From Bacteroidota bacterium (lineage in GTDB: Bacteria; Bacteroidota; Bacteroidia; 2-12-FULL-35-15), in the NCBI GenBank assembly GCA_025963715.1, contig JAOQAG010000027.1:62001-126000 (forward strand): 64,000 bases of DNA, read 5' to 3'. Numbering within the stretch: position 1 is the first letter of the stretch; every line of letters starts with the position of its first letter. The translations under genes and the position numbers were made by a program. Below, piece after piece: positions 55,932-64,000 of the stretch. Under the pieces are notes generated by a model. The model ran no database searches, had not been told where the DNA came from, and saw only the letters and a program-made list of their open reading frames with translations.

Positions 55932-56665
55932 TATTTTAATGTTTTTAGGCTTGCATTAGAAAAATATAGGCTTTATCTCTATCTTTTACTTTTTGAAGGC
56001 AAAAAGTAACAAAAACCTTTTCTGCCTGTAAGGTAATTTTTCCTTCCGCTGGCGCTGCAGGAAAACCGCGGTTAATTTCGCGCACGCGGTTGGTCGCTTC
56101 GTAGCGATAATTTTTCTTGCGCTTATTCCCGCTATTACTGGACAGGCTGAAAGAGTCTACAGTATGAGTATCCTATTGTTTTACATCTTGGCAGCAGAAT
56201 GCTTGAGAAACGGAGCACGGTTTTAATTCTTCCGATCCGAAGGGAGTACGAAAAATAAATTCAGAAGGGCGCGGTGGCCGGAACAAGTAGCGGGGACGCG
56301 TCGGATGGTGCGCAGGGCCGATGGCTTGTTCTTGAATTTTTTGTTTCTTTTTGTTTCAAGACAAAAAGAAAAGAGGATGAAATGAAGCAGCATTCGATTT
56401 TATCTTCTAAAGGTCCAAACAAAAATCTACATTTTTCTAATGCAAGACTATGTTTTTTACCACTAAAGGCACAAGACTGCTGAGCTTTTTCTCACGGAGC
56501 GGTTTTTGTTTCCCGCAAAGTATTGTTGAGTTGCCCGCAGAGACGCAGAGATCGCAGAGCTGCGTGGTTTTCTGTGTGGATGAGGCTCAATTAAAAACTA
56601 AAAACATTGTCTTAAATCAAATGCTTCTGTCCTGATACTTACTACCTGATACCCGATACTTAAAA
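55932..56665. other. Repeat-rich intergenic region
   Basis: No convincing gene. It contains copy 2 of a 0.2-kb repeat (55988-56183), a TTTTTGTTTC../..GAAACAAAAA-like inverted stretch near 56340-56372, and 'cgcagagacgcagag' low-complexity sequence near 56537. Confidence 0.5.
55988..56183. repeat. Dispersed repeat of about 0.2 kb, copy 2
   Basis: The start ACTTTTTGAAGGCAAAAAGT and the end (GCTATTACTG.ACAGGC.GAAAGAGTCT) match the element at 45254-45480; the centres differ. Confidence 0.7.
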
Positions 56666-56703
56666 AACAAAAGGCAGCAAATAATTTGCTGCCTTTTGTT
56701 TTT
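56666..56703 (-). terminator. Terminator of the 1267-residue adhesin gene
   Basis: A long perfect stem AAACAAAAGGCAGCAAA / TTTGCTGCCTTTTGTTT directly downstream of the stop, with A/T tracts on both sides. Confidence 0.92.
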
Positions 56704-56720
56704 ATATACTGTTTTATATT

Positions 56721-59700
56721 CTAGTTGGATAATAACTGTACATATCCTTTTTCTTCGTGATCCTTGCCATCACCGCCGGTTATTTTCAGGATGTAATAGT
56801 AGGTTCCGTCTTCCGCTTTATTTCCGTTGATCTTACCATCCCATCCGCTGTTTGCGCTTCCGGTCCAGGAATAAACTTCTTTACCCCATCTGTTGAAGAT
56901 CTGTCCGCTTAATTCGGCTACACCCGTTGAGTTAGACGTAATACCAAATATCTCGTTTTTACCATCACCGTTTGGTGTAAATACGTTTGGCACCATTACC
57001 AGTACATCCTCAAATACGTGGATCGTAAATGTTACCGAATCAATACAAGGAGCGCCGCCGTTTGTTGCATACAACACCACAGTATAGTTTCCGTCCTGGT
57101 TATAAGTTGTTGTAGCATTGGTGCTGAATGAATTGTCCCCGTTTCCAAAATCCCATGCAAAATTTGTTGCACCGGTAGATGTATTTGTGAAGCTTACGTT
57201 CAGCGGTTTTGTTCCCGATGGAGGTGTTGCTGTAAACGAAGCATTTACGTTAGAGATCTGACCTACAGAAGCTGTTTGTGTAGCCGAACAACCATTTGCA
57301 TCCGTTACAAGGATGGTATAGAATCCCTGGTTAAGGCCGGTAAATGTTGACGATGGCTGGCTGGCTCCGCCATTTAATGAATACGTGAATGGGCCTGTAC
57401 CACCTGTAACCGATCCGGTTGTTATTTGTCCGTCGTTATCAGAGCAGGTTTCCGGAGTTGCCGAAGCTGTTGCAAGCACCAGTGCATTGCTAACGGTTAC
57501 CACTACCGTATCTCTATCGGTACAACCGGCAGCATTGCCAACCAATACCACATACATAGTTGTGGCGGAAGGTGTTGCCGTTGTTGTTGCCGTTGTGCTG
57601 CTGCTTAATCCCGTTGGTGGAACCCATGTATAAGTGGTACCGCCGCTTGCTGTTAAAACAGTGGATGCACCACTACAAATGCTCACATCCGGACTTACAG
57701 ATGCCACCGGTAATGCGTTAACGGTTACAGTTACCTGCGATGTTGCTGTGCAAAAACCGGCACCCATTACCGTAACGGTATAAGTAGTAGTAACTGATGG
57801 TGTTGCAATCGGATTGGCAATAACAGTGCTGCTCAAACCTGTTGCAGGGCTCCAGGAATAGGTTCCGCCACCGCTTGCACCCAGTGTTGTAGAGCTGCCC
57901 GCACAAATGCCTACGTTAGGGCCTGCATTTGCAACCGGGATCGGATGCACCATTACTGATATGGTATCGGAAGCGGTACAACCGTTTGCATCTGTTCCGT
58001 ATACTGTATAAAAAGTTGTTACCGTAGCCGATGAAATAGGATTTGAGATCGTAGAATCATTTAACGCTCCGCCCGGTGTCCATACATAACTGGTTGCACC
58101 GGTTACCGAAAGATTTGCGGTGGAACCAATACAAATGGATAAAGAAGAACCTGCATTTACAACCGGCAATGGATTTACCGTAACCGTAACAAATGCGGTA
58201 TCGGAACAGCCGTTTCCTGCTGTACCGATTACCGTATATGTTGTTGTTCCTATTGGAGTAGCAACAGGGTTAGCTAATGTATCGTTGTTAAGAGATGCGG
58301 CAGGCGACCAAACATAAGTAAGAGCACCTGTTACGCTTAATGTGGTGCTGTTGCCTGCACAAATGGCTGTATTAGCACTTGCCGTGATCACCAGTCCGTT
58401 AAGTGTTACAGATACAGTATCTGTGTTCACACAGCCGTTTACATCGGTACCAACCAAGGTATAGGTGGTTGCTACAGTTGGCGTTGTAACCGGATTAGCA
58501 ATGGTAGAATCGCTCAATGTTGCACCCGGCGACCAAACATAGTTTGTTGCTCCGGATCCGTTCAGTGTTGCGCTTGATCCGGTACAAAGGCTCAGATCAG
58601 GCCCGGCACTAACAGTTGGCAACGGATTTACCGTAACGGTTACAGAATCATGAGAAACACAACCCGAGGCATCGGTTACATTAACCGAATATGTTGTAGT
58701 GGTGGTAGGGCTAGCAACAGGATTAAAAATTGTGGAATCACTTATGCCTGATGTTGGAGTCCAAGCATAAATAGTTCCTCCCGATGCCCCTAAGGTTGTG
58801 TTAAATCCTTGACAGATACTTGTATTTGTTCCGGCATCTGCTACCGGAAGTGGGTTCACTGTAATGGTTACTGAATCTGTTGCCGAACAACCGGTGCTGC
58901 TGTTGGTTACCACCACCGTATAAGTGGTTGTTACCGTTGGCGTTGCTACCGGGTTTGAAATAGTTGTACTGCTTAATCCTGCTGCAGGACTCCAGGAATA
59001 ATCCGTTCCGCCCGACGCATTTAATGGAGTGCCTGCACCCGCACAAATGGCTGTATCCGCACCGGCATTGGCCGCTGGGTTAAGCACAAATACGGTTGCT
59101 GTATCGGAAGCCGAACAGCCTGATGCGTTCGTGATTGTTAATGTATAGGTTGTTGTTACGGTTGGGCTTGCTGTTGGTGTTGCAATGGTTGCATTGTCCA
59201 ATGATCCGGCAGGCGACCAGGAATAATTTCCGGATCCGTTCCCGTTCAGCTGAATGTTATCGCCGCGGCAAATACCGCCGCCAAAACCGGCATCGGTAAG
59301 CGGTGTAGGGCTTACTGCTACTGTTACTGTATCTGTACCGGTACAACCTGCTGCACCTACAACTGTTACAGTGTATGTGGTGGTGGTGGTTGGAGATGCC
59401 ACCGGATTTGCGATCGAGGGGTTACTTAATCCCGTTGCAGGCGACCACGAATAACTTGTTCCGCCGGATGCATTGAGTGTGGTGGTGTTCCCCTGGCAGA
59501 CCGGCGTATAATTTCCGGCATCTACTATAAGGTTGGTGGAGTTTACAACTACTGTATCAGTATTGGGAGCGGTAATTGATCCGCAGCCGTTAGGACCTGT
59601 TACAGACGCATAATAATATTGCGGTGATGTGGGAGGTGTAACGTTGATAGTAGTGGTATAAGGCAATGTGGTTGGCGGAACGGTAAAAGTGTTTGTTCCG

Positions 59701-60524
59701 ATCAATGTATTTGCAGGCAATATGTACCAGTTAACGGTGTAAGTGGATGCTCCGCTTGGCGTATATCTCCAGCCTTCGTTAGATGCTGTCCATTGGGTGT
59801 TGTTTCTTCCCGGAACAACAAAAGCTATGGTTCCTGCTGCATTATGGATCCCTTCGGTTCCCGATCCCGGGCTTGTGGTTGGCCATGATAAACAATTGGG
59901 TTTATTGATCAGGTAATTTTCTATGACGTTTGTTGTTTCATAAATAACGATCTGGAATGTTCCGTACGTAGTGGTACAGGAATACATGGGGCAAGCTGTC
60001 CAGTTAACAACCAGCTTACGGAATGGAGCAACACCCAGCGTTTGGTAATGAATGTAAGGCGATCCTGATCCTACATCCGGACGCCAATCCTGCCATGGAC
60101 CCATGACACAGTTTTTAGGAACAGTTGCAGCTGTTGAGGGGATGGTTGCTGCGGTGTAGGTTGTTGGCTGTGATGAAAATGCAATCCAGCCATTGGAACC
60201 GATGTAAAAGTTAGTATAACTGTTACCAAAAAAACAAAAGGTAAAACCAATTGGCAAAGCTCCGGTTTGGGAGTCATCCGACATGGATGTACCCGTTCCG
60301 CCTGTAAGTGGCGCAGGGCTAAACGGAATAGAGGATACCGTATAACTTGTTGTAGGTAAGCTTCCCGGTACTCCGCCTGTTCCCGGTGGGTTTACGGTAG
60401 CTGATAACGTTGTTGATCCGCCGGTACACAATGTTGTTACTTCGGGAGTTACATCTATTAACTGGGCAAACAGGCCGCTTGTTCCAAAAAATAAAAGTGT
60501 TGCGAGTATTAGTATCTTTTTCAT
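56721..60524 (-). CDS. Surface protein with Ig-like, SprB and PKD repeats and gliding-motility-associated (T9SS type B) C-terminal domain
   Basis: 1267 residues. Signal peptide ending GLFAQ; mature start LIDVTPEVTTLC. Residues 60-270 are a large N-terminal module typical of such adhesins (FCFFGNSYTNFYIGSNGWIAF). Nine Ig-like repeats of about 77 residues (AGTNTSICQG..YAWTPT..) follow, then one SprB-type repeat (PETCSDNDGQITTG), one PKD domain (FAWDFGNGDNSF) and the CHU_C-type domain (VPNVFTPNGDGKNEIF .. FNRWGKEVY .. KGYVQLLSN). It is probably exported by the T9SS and exposed at the surface. It has its own promoter but also follows the sigma/anti-sigma group by only 68 bases. Confidence 0.94.
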   Translation of the reverse strand: MKKILILATLLFFGTSGLFAQLIDVTPEVTTLCTGGSTTLSATVNPPGTGGVPGSLPTTSYTVSSIPFSPAPLTGGTGTSMSDDSQTGALPIGFTFCFFGNSYTNFYIGSNGWIAFSSQPTTYTAATIPSTAATVPKNCVMGPWQDWRPDVGSGSPYIHYQTLGVAPFRKLVVNWTACPMYSCTTTYGTFQIVIYETTNVIENYLINKPNCLSWPTTSPGSGTEGIHNAAGTIAFVVPGRNNTQWTASNEGWRYTPSGASTYTVNWYILPANTLIGTNTFTVPPTTLPYTTTINVTPPTSPQYYYASVTGPNGCGSITAPNTDTVVVNSTNLIVDAGNYTPVCQGNTTTLNASGGTSYSWSPATGLSNPSIANPVASPTTTTTYTVTVVGAAGCTGTDTVTVAVSPTPLTDAGFGGGICRGDNIQLNGNGSGNYSWSPAGSLDNATIATPTASPTVTTTYTLTITNASGCSASDTATVFVLNPAANAGADTAICAGAGTPLNASGGTDYSWSPAAGLSSTTISNPVATPTVTTTYTVVVTNSSTGCSATDSVTITVNPLPVADAGTNTSICQGFNTTLGASGGTIYAWTPTSGISDSTIFNPVASPTTTTTYSVNVTDASGCVSHDSVTVTVNPLPTVSAGPDLSLCTGSSATLNGSGATNYVWSPGATLSDSTIANPVTTPTVATTYTLVGTDVNGCVNTDTVSVTLNGLVITASANTAICAGNSTTLSVTGALTYVWSPAASLNNDTLANPVATPIGTTTYTVIGTAGNGCSDTAFVTVTVNPLPVVNAGSSLSICIGSTANLSVTGATSYVWTPGGALNDSTISNPISSATVTTFYTVYGTDANGCTASDTISVMVHPIPVANAGPNVGICAGSSTTLGASGGGTYSWSPATGLSSTVIANPIATPSVTTTYTVTVMGAGFCTATSQVTVTVNALPVASVSPDVSICSGASTVLTASGGTTYTWVPPTGLSSSTTATTTATPSATTMYVVLVGNAAGCTDRDTVVVTVSNALVLATASATPETCSDNDGQITTGSVTGGTGPFTYSLNGGASQPSSTFTGLNQGFYTILVTDANGCSATQTASVGQISNVNASFTATPPSGTKPLNVSFTNTSTGATNFAWDFGNGDNSFSTNATTTYNQDGNYTVVLYATNGGAPCIDSVTFTIHVFEDVLVMVPNVFTPNGDGKNEIFGITSNSTGVAELSGQIFNRWGKEVYSWTGSANSGWDGKINGNKAEDGTYYYILKITGGDGKDHEEKGYVQLLSN

Positions 60525-60553
60525 CCGATCTGATTTTATTATTTATCCAAGCG

Positions 60554-60561
60554 CAAAAGTA
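60554..60561 (-). promoter_or_regulatory. Predicted -7 promoter box of the 1267-residue adhesin gene
   Basis: On the minus strand TACTTTTG matches TAnnTTTG, 29 bases before the ATG at 60524. The -33 box is weak (TTAAG at 18 bases spacing). Confidence 0.5.
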
Positions 60562-60592
60562 CTAAAATGTTATTTATTTCTTAATATAAAAG

Positions 60593-61000
60593 TTATCTGG
60601 TTAGTTTTATGCATCCCTTCTGCTCATATGTTTTACCATCCAGCCCAAGTCCGGTCTGGATAAAATAGTAAATACCGGCCTTTGCTTTCTGCTTTTTGAG
60701 ATCGTAGCCATCCCATTTTGCATCCAGCTTATCCGATTTGTAAAGGATATTCCTGTCTTTGTCAAAAATCAGCACTTTCATGCTCGCCATGTTCACCGGT
60801 TTAAAGCTGAACACATCATCAGTGCCATCTCCGTTTGGAGTAAAGCCTGTGCCTTTTACCGCACTTGAATCGGTGTTACAAAGCGCAATTACTTCCGGTG
60901 TTGCATCTGCCTTTTGTGCTAAAAGGCAATTCCCGCTAAACAGTAACAAAATCAACAGGCAGAGCCACATTTTTTTATATTGGCCAATGCCGGATTCCAT
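60593..61000 (-). CDS. Minimal secreted protein consisting of a signal peptide and a T9SS-type C-terminal domain
   Basis: 135 residues from the ATG at 61000 (a GTG just before it is also in frame). The signal peptide (MWLCLLILLLFSGNCLLAQ) is followed by KADATPEVIALC and then almost directly by a CHU_C-type domain (GFTPNGDGTDDVFSFKPVNM .. EQKGCIKLTR). That domain is about two-thirds identical to the end of the neighbouring anti-sigma-like protein, and the mature N-terminus resembles that of the 1267-residue adhesin (DVTPEVTTLC). There is no passenger domain. It begins 4 bases after the anti-sigma stop, so it is co-translated. It could be a decoy, a signal or a remnant; the frame is intact. Confidence 0.82.
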   Translation of the reverse strand: MESGIGQYKKMWLCLLILLLFSGNCLLAQKADATPEVIALCNTDSSAVKGTGFTPNGDGTDDVFSFKPVNMASMKVLIFDKDRNILYKSDKLDAKWDGYDLKKQKAKAGIYYFIQTGLGLDGKTYEQKGCIKLTR

Positions 61001-61004
61001 CACA

Positions 61005-61985
61005 CTATTTTGTCAGTTTGATAGAACCTCTTTGCTCGTATTTTTTGCCATCCAATCCATCTGCTGTCTGGATAAAGAAATAAAGGCCATCTTTTACTTT
61101 TTTGCCTTTCATATCATTTCCATCCCATTTTGCATCCAGGTTATCGGATTTATAAAGCACTTTTCCTTTTTTATCAAAAACCACCACATTCATACTCACC
61201 ATGTTCACCGGTTTAAAGCTGAAGGTGTCCTGAATCTTATCCCCGTTTGGAGAAAACTCTCTCGGGAACAAAGGAATAGATGAATTACCGGTTACTTCCA
61301 CTTTCAGGCTATCGATAGAAACTTTTCCATCTGCGCCAAGCGATGTTAAGGCAATGGTATAGATACCCGGTACATCATATACGTGAACTGGGTTTACGCC
61401 GGATTCTTTCTGGCCATCGCCAAAGTTCCATTTGTTTACTTTTCCTATACCGTTATTGGCAAGGTTTACCACCAATGGAACCGCTCCTCCAACCGGGCTT
61501 GCGGAGATAGACGCAACCGGCATTTCGGAATATTCGCTGATGACCTCATCCATTTTATCTTTTTTGATTTTTACACCCACAGAAGCGGCAGGCTCTTCCG
61601 ATTGATTATCAGGTACCTGGAGCTGATCCGCCATTTTTTTATTGGCGATGCCGGTGGCTGTATTATCAGATAAAAATTCTTTTATTTCTTCTACTTTGGC
61701 TGGTTTTGGAACTTCCGCAATTGTTTTTGTGGTGGCAGCCGGTTGTTTTTGTTCCGGTTTGGAACCCCAGTTCATTACCACTACCGTTCCTACAACGGCG
61801 GCAGCTGAAGAAACCACAGCTACAAGTGTGTTTGCCCCGATCTTGTTCAGGATTGCTTTTCCCAGCAAGCCAATACCAGCGCCCTTAATAGCGGTTTGCA
61901 CGTTCTTCCAAACGCTTGGACTTACTTCTGGCTCAAAATTTTCAAAGGAGTCTTTGAAAAGATCTTCTAATTTGTTTTCCTTCAT
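61005..61985 (-). CDS. Anti-sigma-like inner-membrane protein with PKD and T9SS-type C-terminal domain
   Basis: 326 residues. Residues 1-45 are a short cytosolic part (KLEDLFKDSFENFEPEVSP..W) of the type found in Bacteroidota anti-sigma or sigma-linked membrane proteins. One membrane helix follows at about 52-72 (TLVAVVSSAAAVVGTVVVM). Then a linker (73-155), a PKD domain (157-231, WNFGDG at 186-191) and a CHU_C-type domain (238-326; EFSPNGDKIQDTFSFKPVNM .. EQRGSIKLTK). The gene starts 2 bases after the ECF sigma gene stop, the standard anti-sigma position. Sigma binding is inferred from this position. The periplasmic domains normally belong to T9SS cargo, which is unusual for an anti-sigma factor. 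Confidence 0.8.
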   Translation of the reverse strand: MKENKLEDLFKDSFENFEPEVSPSVWKNVQTAIKGAGIGLLGKAILNKIGANTLVAVVSSAAAVVGTVVVMNWGSKPEQKQPAATTKTIAEVPKPAKVEEIKEFLSDNTATGIANKKMADQLQVPDNQSEEPAASVGVKIKKDKMDEVISEYSEMPVASISASPVGGAVPLVVNLANNGIGKVNKWNFGDGQKESGVNPVHVYDVPGIYTIALTSLGADGKVSIDSLKVEVTGNSSIPLFPREFSPNGDKIQDTFSFKPVNMVSMNVVVFDKKGKVLYKSDNLDAKWDGNDMKGKKVKDGLYFFIQTADGLDGKKYEQRGSIKLTK

Positions 61986-61987
61986 AT

Positions 61988-62518
61988 TTATTCCCTGTCT
62001 ATAGGTATAATTTTTTGTAAATGAGCTTTCGCCCTTGAATATTGCGACTTAGACGTTCCTTCGGAAATGCCGAGCATATCACCAATTTCTTTGTGAGAAT
62101 ACCCTTCAATTGCATAAAGGTTAAAAACCGTCTTAAATCCTGTTGGCAGCGTTTGGATTATTTTCAGCAAATCTTTTGCAGCAAAACTTTCGCTCATGTA
62201 ATTTGTTGAGGGTAGCATAAACTCAACACTGTCCAACTCTATGTTCTGTTTTAGTTTTTTATTTTTCCTAATATTTGTCAGTGCCGTATTTACCATAATT
62301 TTACGGATCCAACCTTCCAGCGAACCCGATCCTCTGTAGGTTTCAATGTTTTGAAAAACATTTACAAACCCATTTTGCAACACATCTTCGGCTTCCTCTG
62401 TATTTTCGCAGTAACGAAGGCATACACCCATCATTTTACGCGAAAATTTTTCGTACAAATGCTTTTGAGCAATCGCATTTTTCTGAATGCATCCTTGTAC
62501 TATTTGCTCATCGGTCAT
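61988..62518 (-). CDS. ECF (RpoE-like) sigma factor
   Basis: 176 residues from the ATG at 62518 (MTDEQIVQGCIQKN); a longer in-frame start at 62596 is unlikely because family homology begins at this point. Region 2 (KFSRKMMGVCLRYCENTEEAEDVLQNGFVNVF .. WIRKIMVNTAL) and region 4 (LPTGFKTVFNLYAIEGYSHKEIGDMLGISEGTSKSQYSRA) are complete. It is the first gene of a probable four-gene unit with the anti-sigma-like protein, the minimal CTD protein and the adhesin. Between it and divergent rnr lies a palindrome TGCAAC-TTTTG-GTTGCA (62548-62564), a possible regulatory site. Confidence 0.94.
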   Translation of the reverse strand: MTDEQIVQGCIQKNAIAQKHLYEKFSRKMMGVCLRYCENTEEAEDVLQNGFVNVFQNIETYRGSGSLEGWIRKIMVNTALTNIRKNKKLKQNIELDSVEFMLPSTNYMSESFAAKDLLKIIQTLPTGFKTVFNLYAIEGYSHKEIGDMLGISEGTSKSQYSRAKAHLQKIIPIDRE

Positions 62519-62547
62519 AACATTTATCTTACTCAAAGACGCAAAGT

Positions 62548-62564
62548 TGCAACTTTTGGTTGCA
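62548..62564. promoter_or_regulatory. Palindrome in the sigma factor/rnr divergent promoter region
   Basis: TGCAAC-TTTTG-GTTGCA is a perfect 6-bp inverted repeat 29 bases before the sigma factor start. On the minus strand CAACTTTG beside it is close to a -7 box. Function unknown. Confidence 0.4.
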
Positions 62565-62634
62565 CATGGAATAAAATTTTTAGATTTTATTAACAAAGCT
62601 TTCTAATGCCATAAAACAGTAGCACATTTGAAAC

Positions 62635-64000
62635 ATGGGAAAACAATTCAGAAGTAAAAAGCAGGGACCGAAAAAAAGTTATTTTTTTGAAGAAATACTT
62701 AATTTTTTAAGCAAAAACCCGAATAAAACGTTCAATTATAAGCAAATTGCCTCGGAATTAAACATAACAGATCAGTCGCAACGGATCATGATCAACACGA
62801 TTTTGGCCGAATTAAAGGCCAATGATTCGGTTACAGAACCGGAACGCGGGAAATTCAAGGTAAAAAACACCGAACAATTCATTTCCGGCAAGGTAGATAT
62901 GACCGCCTCGGGCGTTGCTTACATCACTTCCGAAGAAATGGAAGAAGATGTGCTGATCCCTCAGAAAAAAACATTTAATGCCATGCACGGCGACATGGTG
63001 CGTGTGCTCCTCTATCCCAAACGAAAAGGGAAACAGGAAGGCGAAATTGTGGAAATTTTGCAACGTGCCAAAACCGAGTTTGTGGGCACGATCCAGCTGT
63101 CTGCACGTTTTGCATTTTTGGTGCCGAGCAGCAACAAAGCCAATGTGGATATTTACATTCCGCTGGATAAATTAAACGGTGCCAAGGACGGGCAAAAAGC
63201 AATCGCTAAAATTATTGAATGGCCGAAAGGTGGCGTGAATCCTATCGGGGAGATCATTGATGTGCTGGGGAATGTGGGAGAAAACAATACGGAGATGCAT
63301 GCTATTCTTGCTGAATACGGCTTGCCATACGAGTTTCCGAAGGATGTGGAACGTGCTGCCGACCTGATCCCGGTGGAGATCACTGCAGAAGAAATTGCCA
63401 AACGCCGCGATTTCAGGAAGATTACCACGTTTACGATCGATCCGGTGGATGCAAAAGATTTTGATGATGCACTTTCTATTCAGAAATTAAAAAATGGAAA
63501 CTGGGAAATAGGCGTACACATTGCAGATGTGAGCCATTATGTAAAACCGGGCTCAATGATTGACAAGGAAGGAGTTGCACGTGCAACGTCTGTATACCTT
63601 GTGGATAGGGTTGTTCCGATGTTGCCCGAGGTCTTGTCCAACAATGTTTGCTCGCTGCGCCCGCACGAAGAAAAACTGTGTTTCTCCGCTGTGTTTGAAA
63701 TGACGGATGATGCAGAGGTGGTGACCGAATGGTTTGGACGCACGATCATCAACTCCGACCGCCGCTTTACTTATGAAGAAGCCCAACTGGTAATTGAAAC
63801 AGAGGAAGGCGATTTTAAAGACGAGATCCTGACACTGAACCGCCTTGCAAAAATTTTACGTGCCAACCGTTTCAAAAAAGGAAGTATTGCCTTCGAAAAA
63901 ATGGAAGTGAAATTTCATTTGGATGAAGCTGGAAACCCAACCGGCGTTTATTTTAAAGTGGCAAAGGATTCCAATCAGCTGATCGAGGATTTTATGTTGC
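62635..64000 (+). CDS. rnr: Ribonuclease R, cut by the window end
   Basis: 3'-to-5' exoribonuclease of the RNB family that degrades structured RNA. The window holds the first 455 codons. The start MGKQFRSKKQGPKK is basic; next come the N-terminal helix-turn-helix-like and cold-shock domains (about 18-230), and then the RNB catalytic domain. The active-site aspartates are in DPVDAKDFDDALS: Asp269, 272, 275, 277 and 278. The segments VHIADVSHYV and VPMLPEVLSNNVCSLRP are diagnostic. The reading frame has no stop up to base 64000. It is divergent from the sigma factor gene, 116 bases apart. Confidence 0.96.
   Translation, partial: MGKQFRSKKQGPKKSYFFEEILNFLSKNPNKTFNYKQIASELNITDQSQRIMINTILAELKANDSVTEPERGKFKVKNTEQFISGKVDMTASGVAYITSEEMEEDVLIPQKKTFNAMHGDMVRVLLYPKRKGKQEGEIVEILQRAKTEFVGTIQLSARFAFLVPSSNKANVDIYIPLDKLNGAKDGQKAIAKIIEWPKGGVNPIGEIIDVLGNVGENNTEMHAILAEYGLPYEFPKDVERAADLIPVEITAEEIAKRRDFRKITTFTIDPVDAKDFDDALSIQKLKNGNWEIGVHIADVSHYVKPGSMIDKEGVARATSVYLVDRVVPMLPEVLSNNVCSLRPHEEKLCFSAVFEMTDDAEVVTEWFGRTIINSDRRFTYEEAQLVIETEEGDFKDEILTLNRLAKILRANRFKKGSIAFEKMEVKFHLDEAGNPTGVYFKVAKDSNQLIEDFML

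Noticed and set aside
56274-56635. Short plus-strand frames in the gap before the adhesin terminator
   Set aside because: The sequence is made of dispersed low-complexity repeats and gives no recognisable protein.

Overview
The window comes from a Bacteroidota chromosome. The evidence is a set of secreted proteins with type IX secretion system (T9SS) C-terminal domains and PKD or SprB-type repeats, promoters with the Bacteroidota -7 box TAnnTTTG, genes without obvious Shine-Dalgarno sequences, and a complete complex I operon with a short NuoG. I cannot fix the order or genus. I see no rRNA, tRNA, CRISPR array, prophage or intact transposase gene.

Layout. 1-3.5 kb: a haem c lipoprotein, purD and a pgeF/yfiH-type gene, separated by dispersed repeats. 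3.6-18.5 kb: a minus-strand complex I operon with all 14 subunits in the order nuoA, B, C, D, E, F, G, H, I, J, K, L, M, N. It is interrupted by a secreted orphan between nuoA and nuoB and by an MntA/HepT nucleotidyltransferase-RNase pair between nuoF and nuoG. 18.7-27.4 kb: two T9SS-exported metalloproteases (M4 and M43) with near-identical terminator hairpins. 28.5-34.5 kb: a PIN-PhoH protein, a MORN-type lipoprotein, a three-gene operon (metal-binding lipoprotein, T9SS beta-propeller, transglutaminase/TPR protein) and a small basic secreted protein. 34.8-44.3 kb: a 3158-residue PKD adhesin with a higher-order repeat of about 1.2 kb. 44.5-51.5 kb: a SIMPL protein, a frameshifted endonuclease, then sixA, a histone-H1-like gene, ppk1 and a ppx/gppA-type gene on the plus strand, and an esterase. 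51.6-55.9 kb: a small cysteine-motif protein and a GbsR/MarR-controlled cassette of five genes, the last one frameshifted. 56.7-62.5 kb: an ECF sigma factor, an unusual membrane anti-sigma-like protein ending in PKD and T9SS type domains, a minimal secreted protein with the same C-terminal domain, and a 1267-residue adhesin. 62.6 kb to the end: the first 455 codons of RNase R.

How parts work together. The nuo genes build the respiratory NADH dehydrogenase. ppk1 and ppx make and degrade polyphosphate beside a lysine-rich DNA-binding-like protein. The proteases, propeller protein and adhesins are all predicted to leave through the T9SS. The most unusual arrangement is the sigma/anti-sigma pair, because its anti-sigma partner carries a T9SS-type C-terminal domain next to T9SS cargo genes, suggesting a link between export or surface state and transcription.

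The gaps hold several families of palindromic or inverted-repeat elements: a four-hairpin element of about 118 bp, a MITE-like element of about 142-146 bp, and a repeat ending in GTAC that directly follows the TAG stop codon of three unrelated genes and also sits at two promoters.
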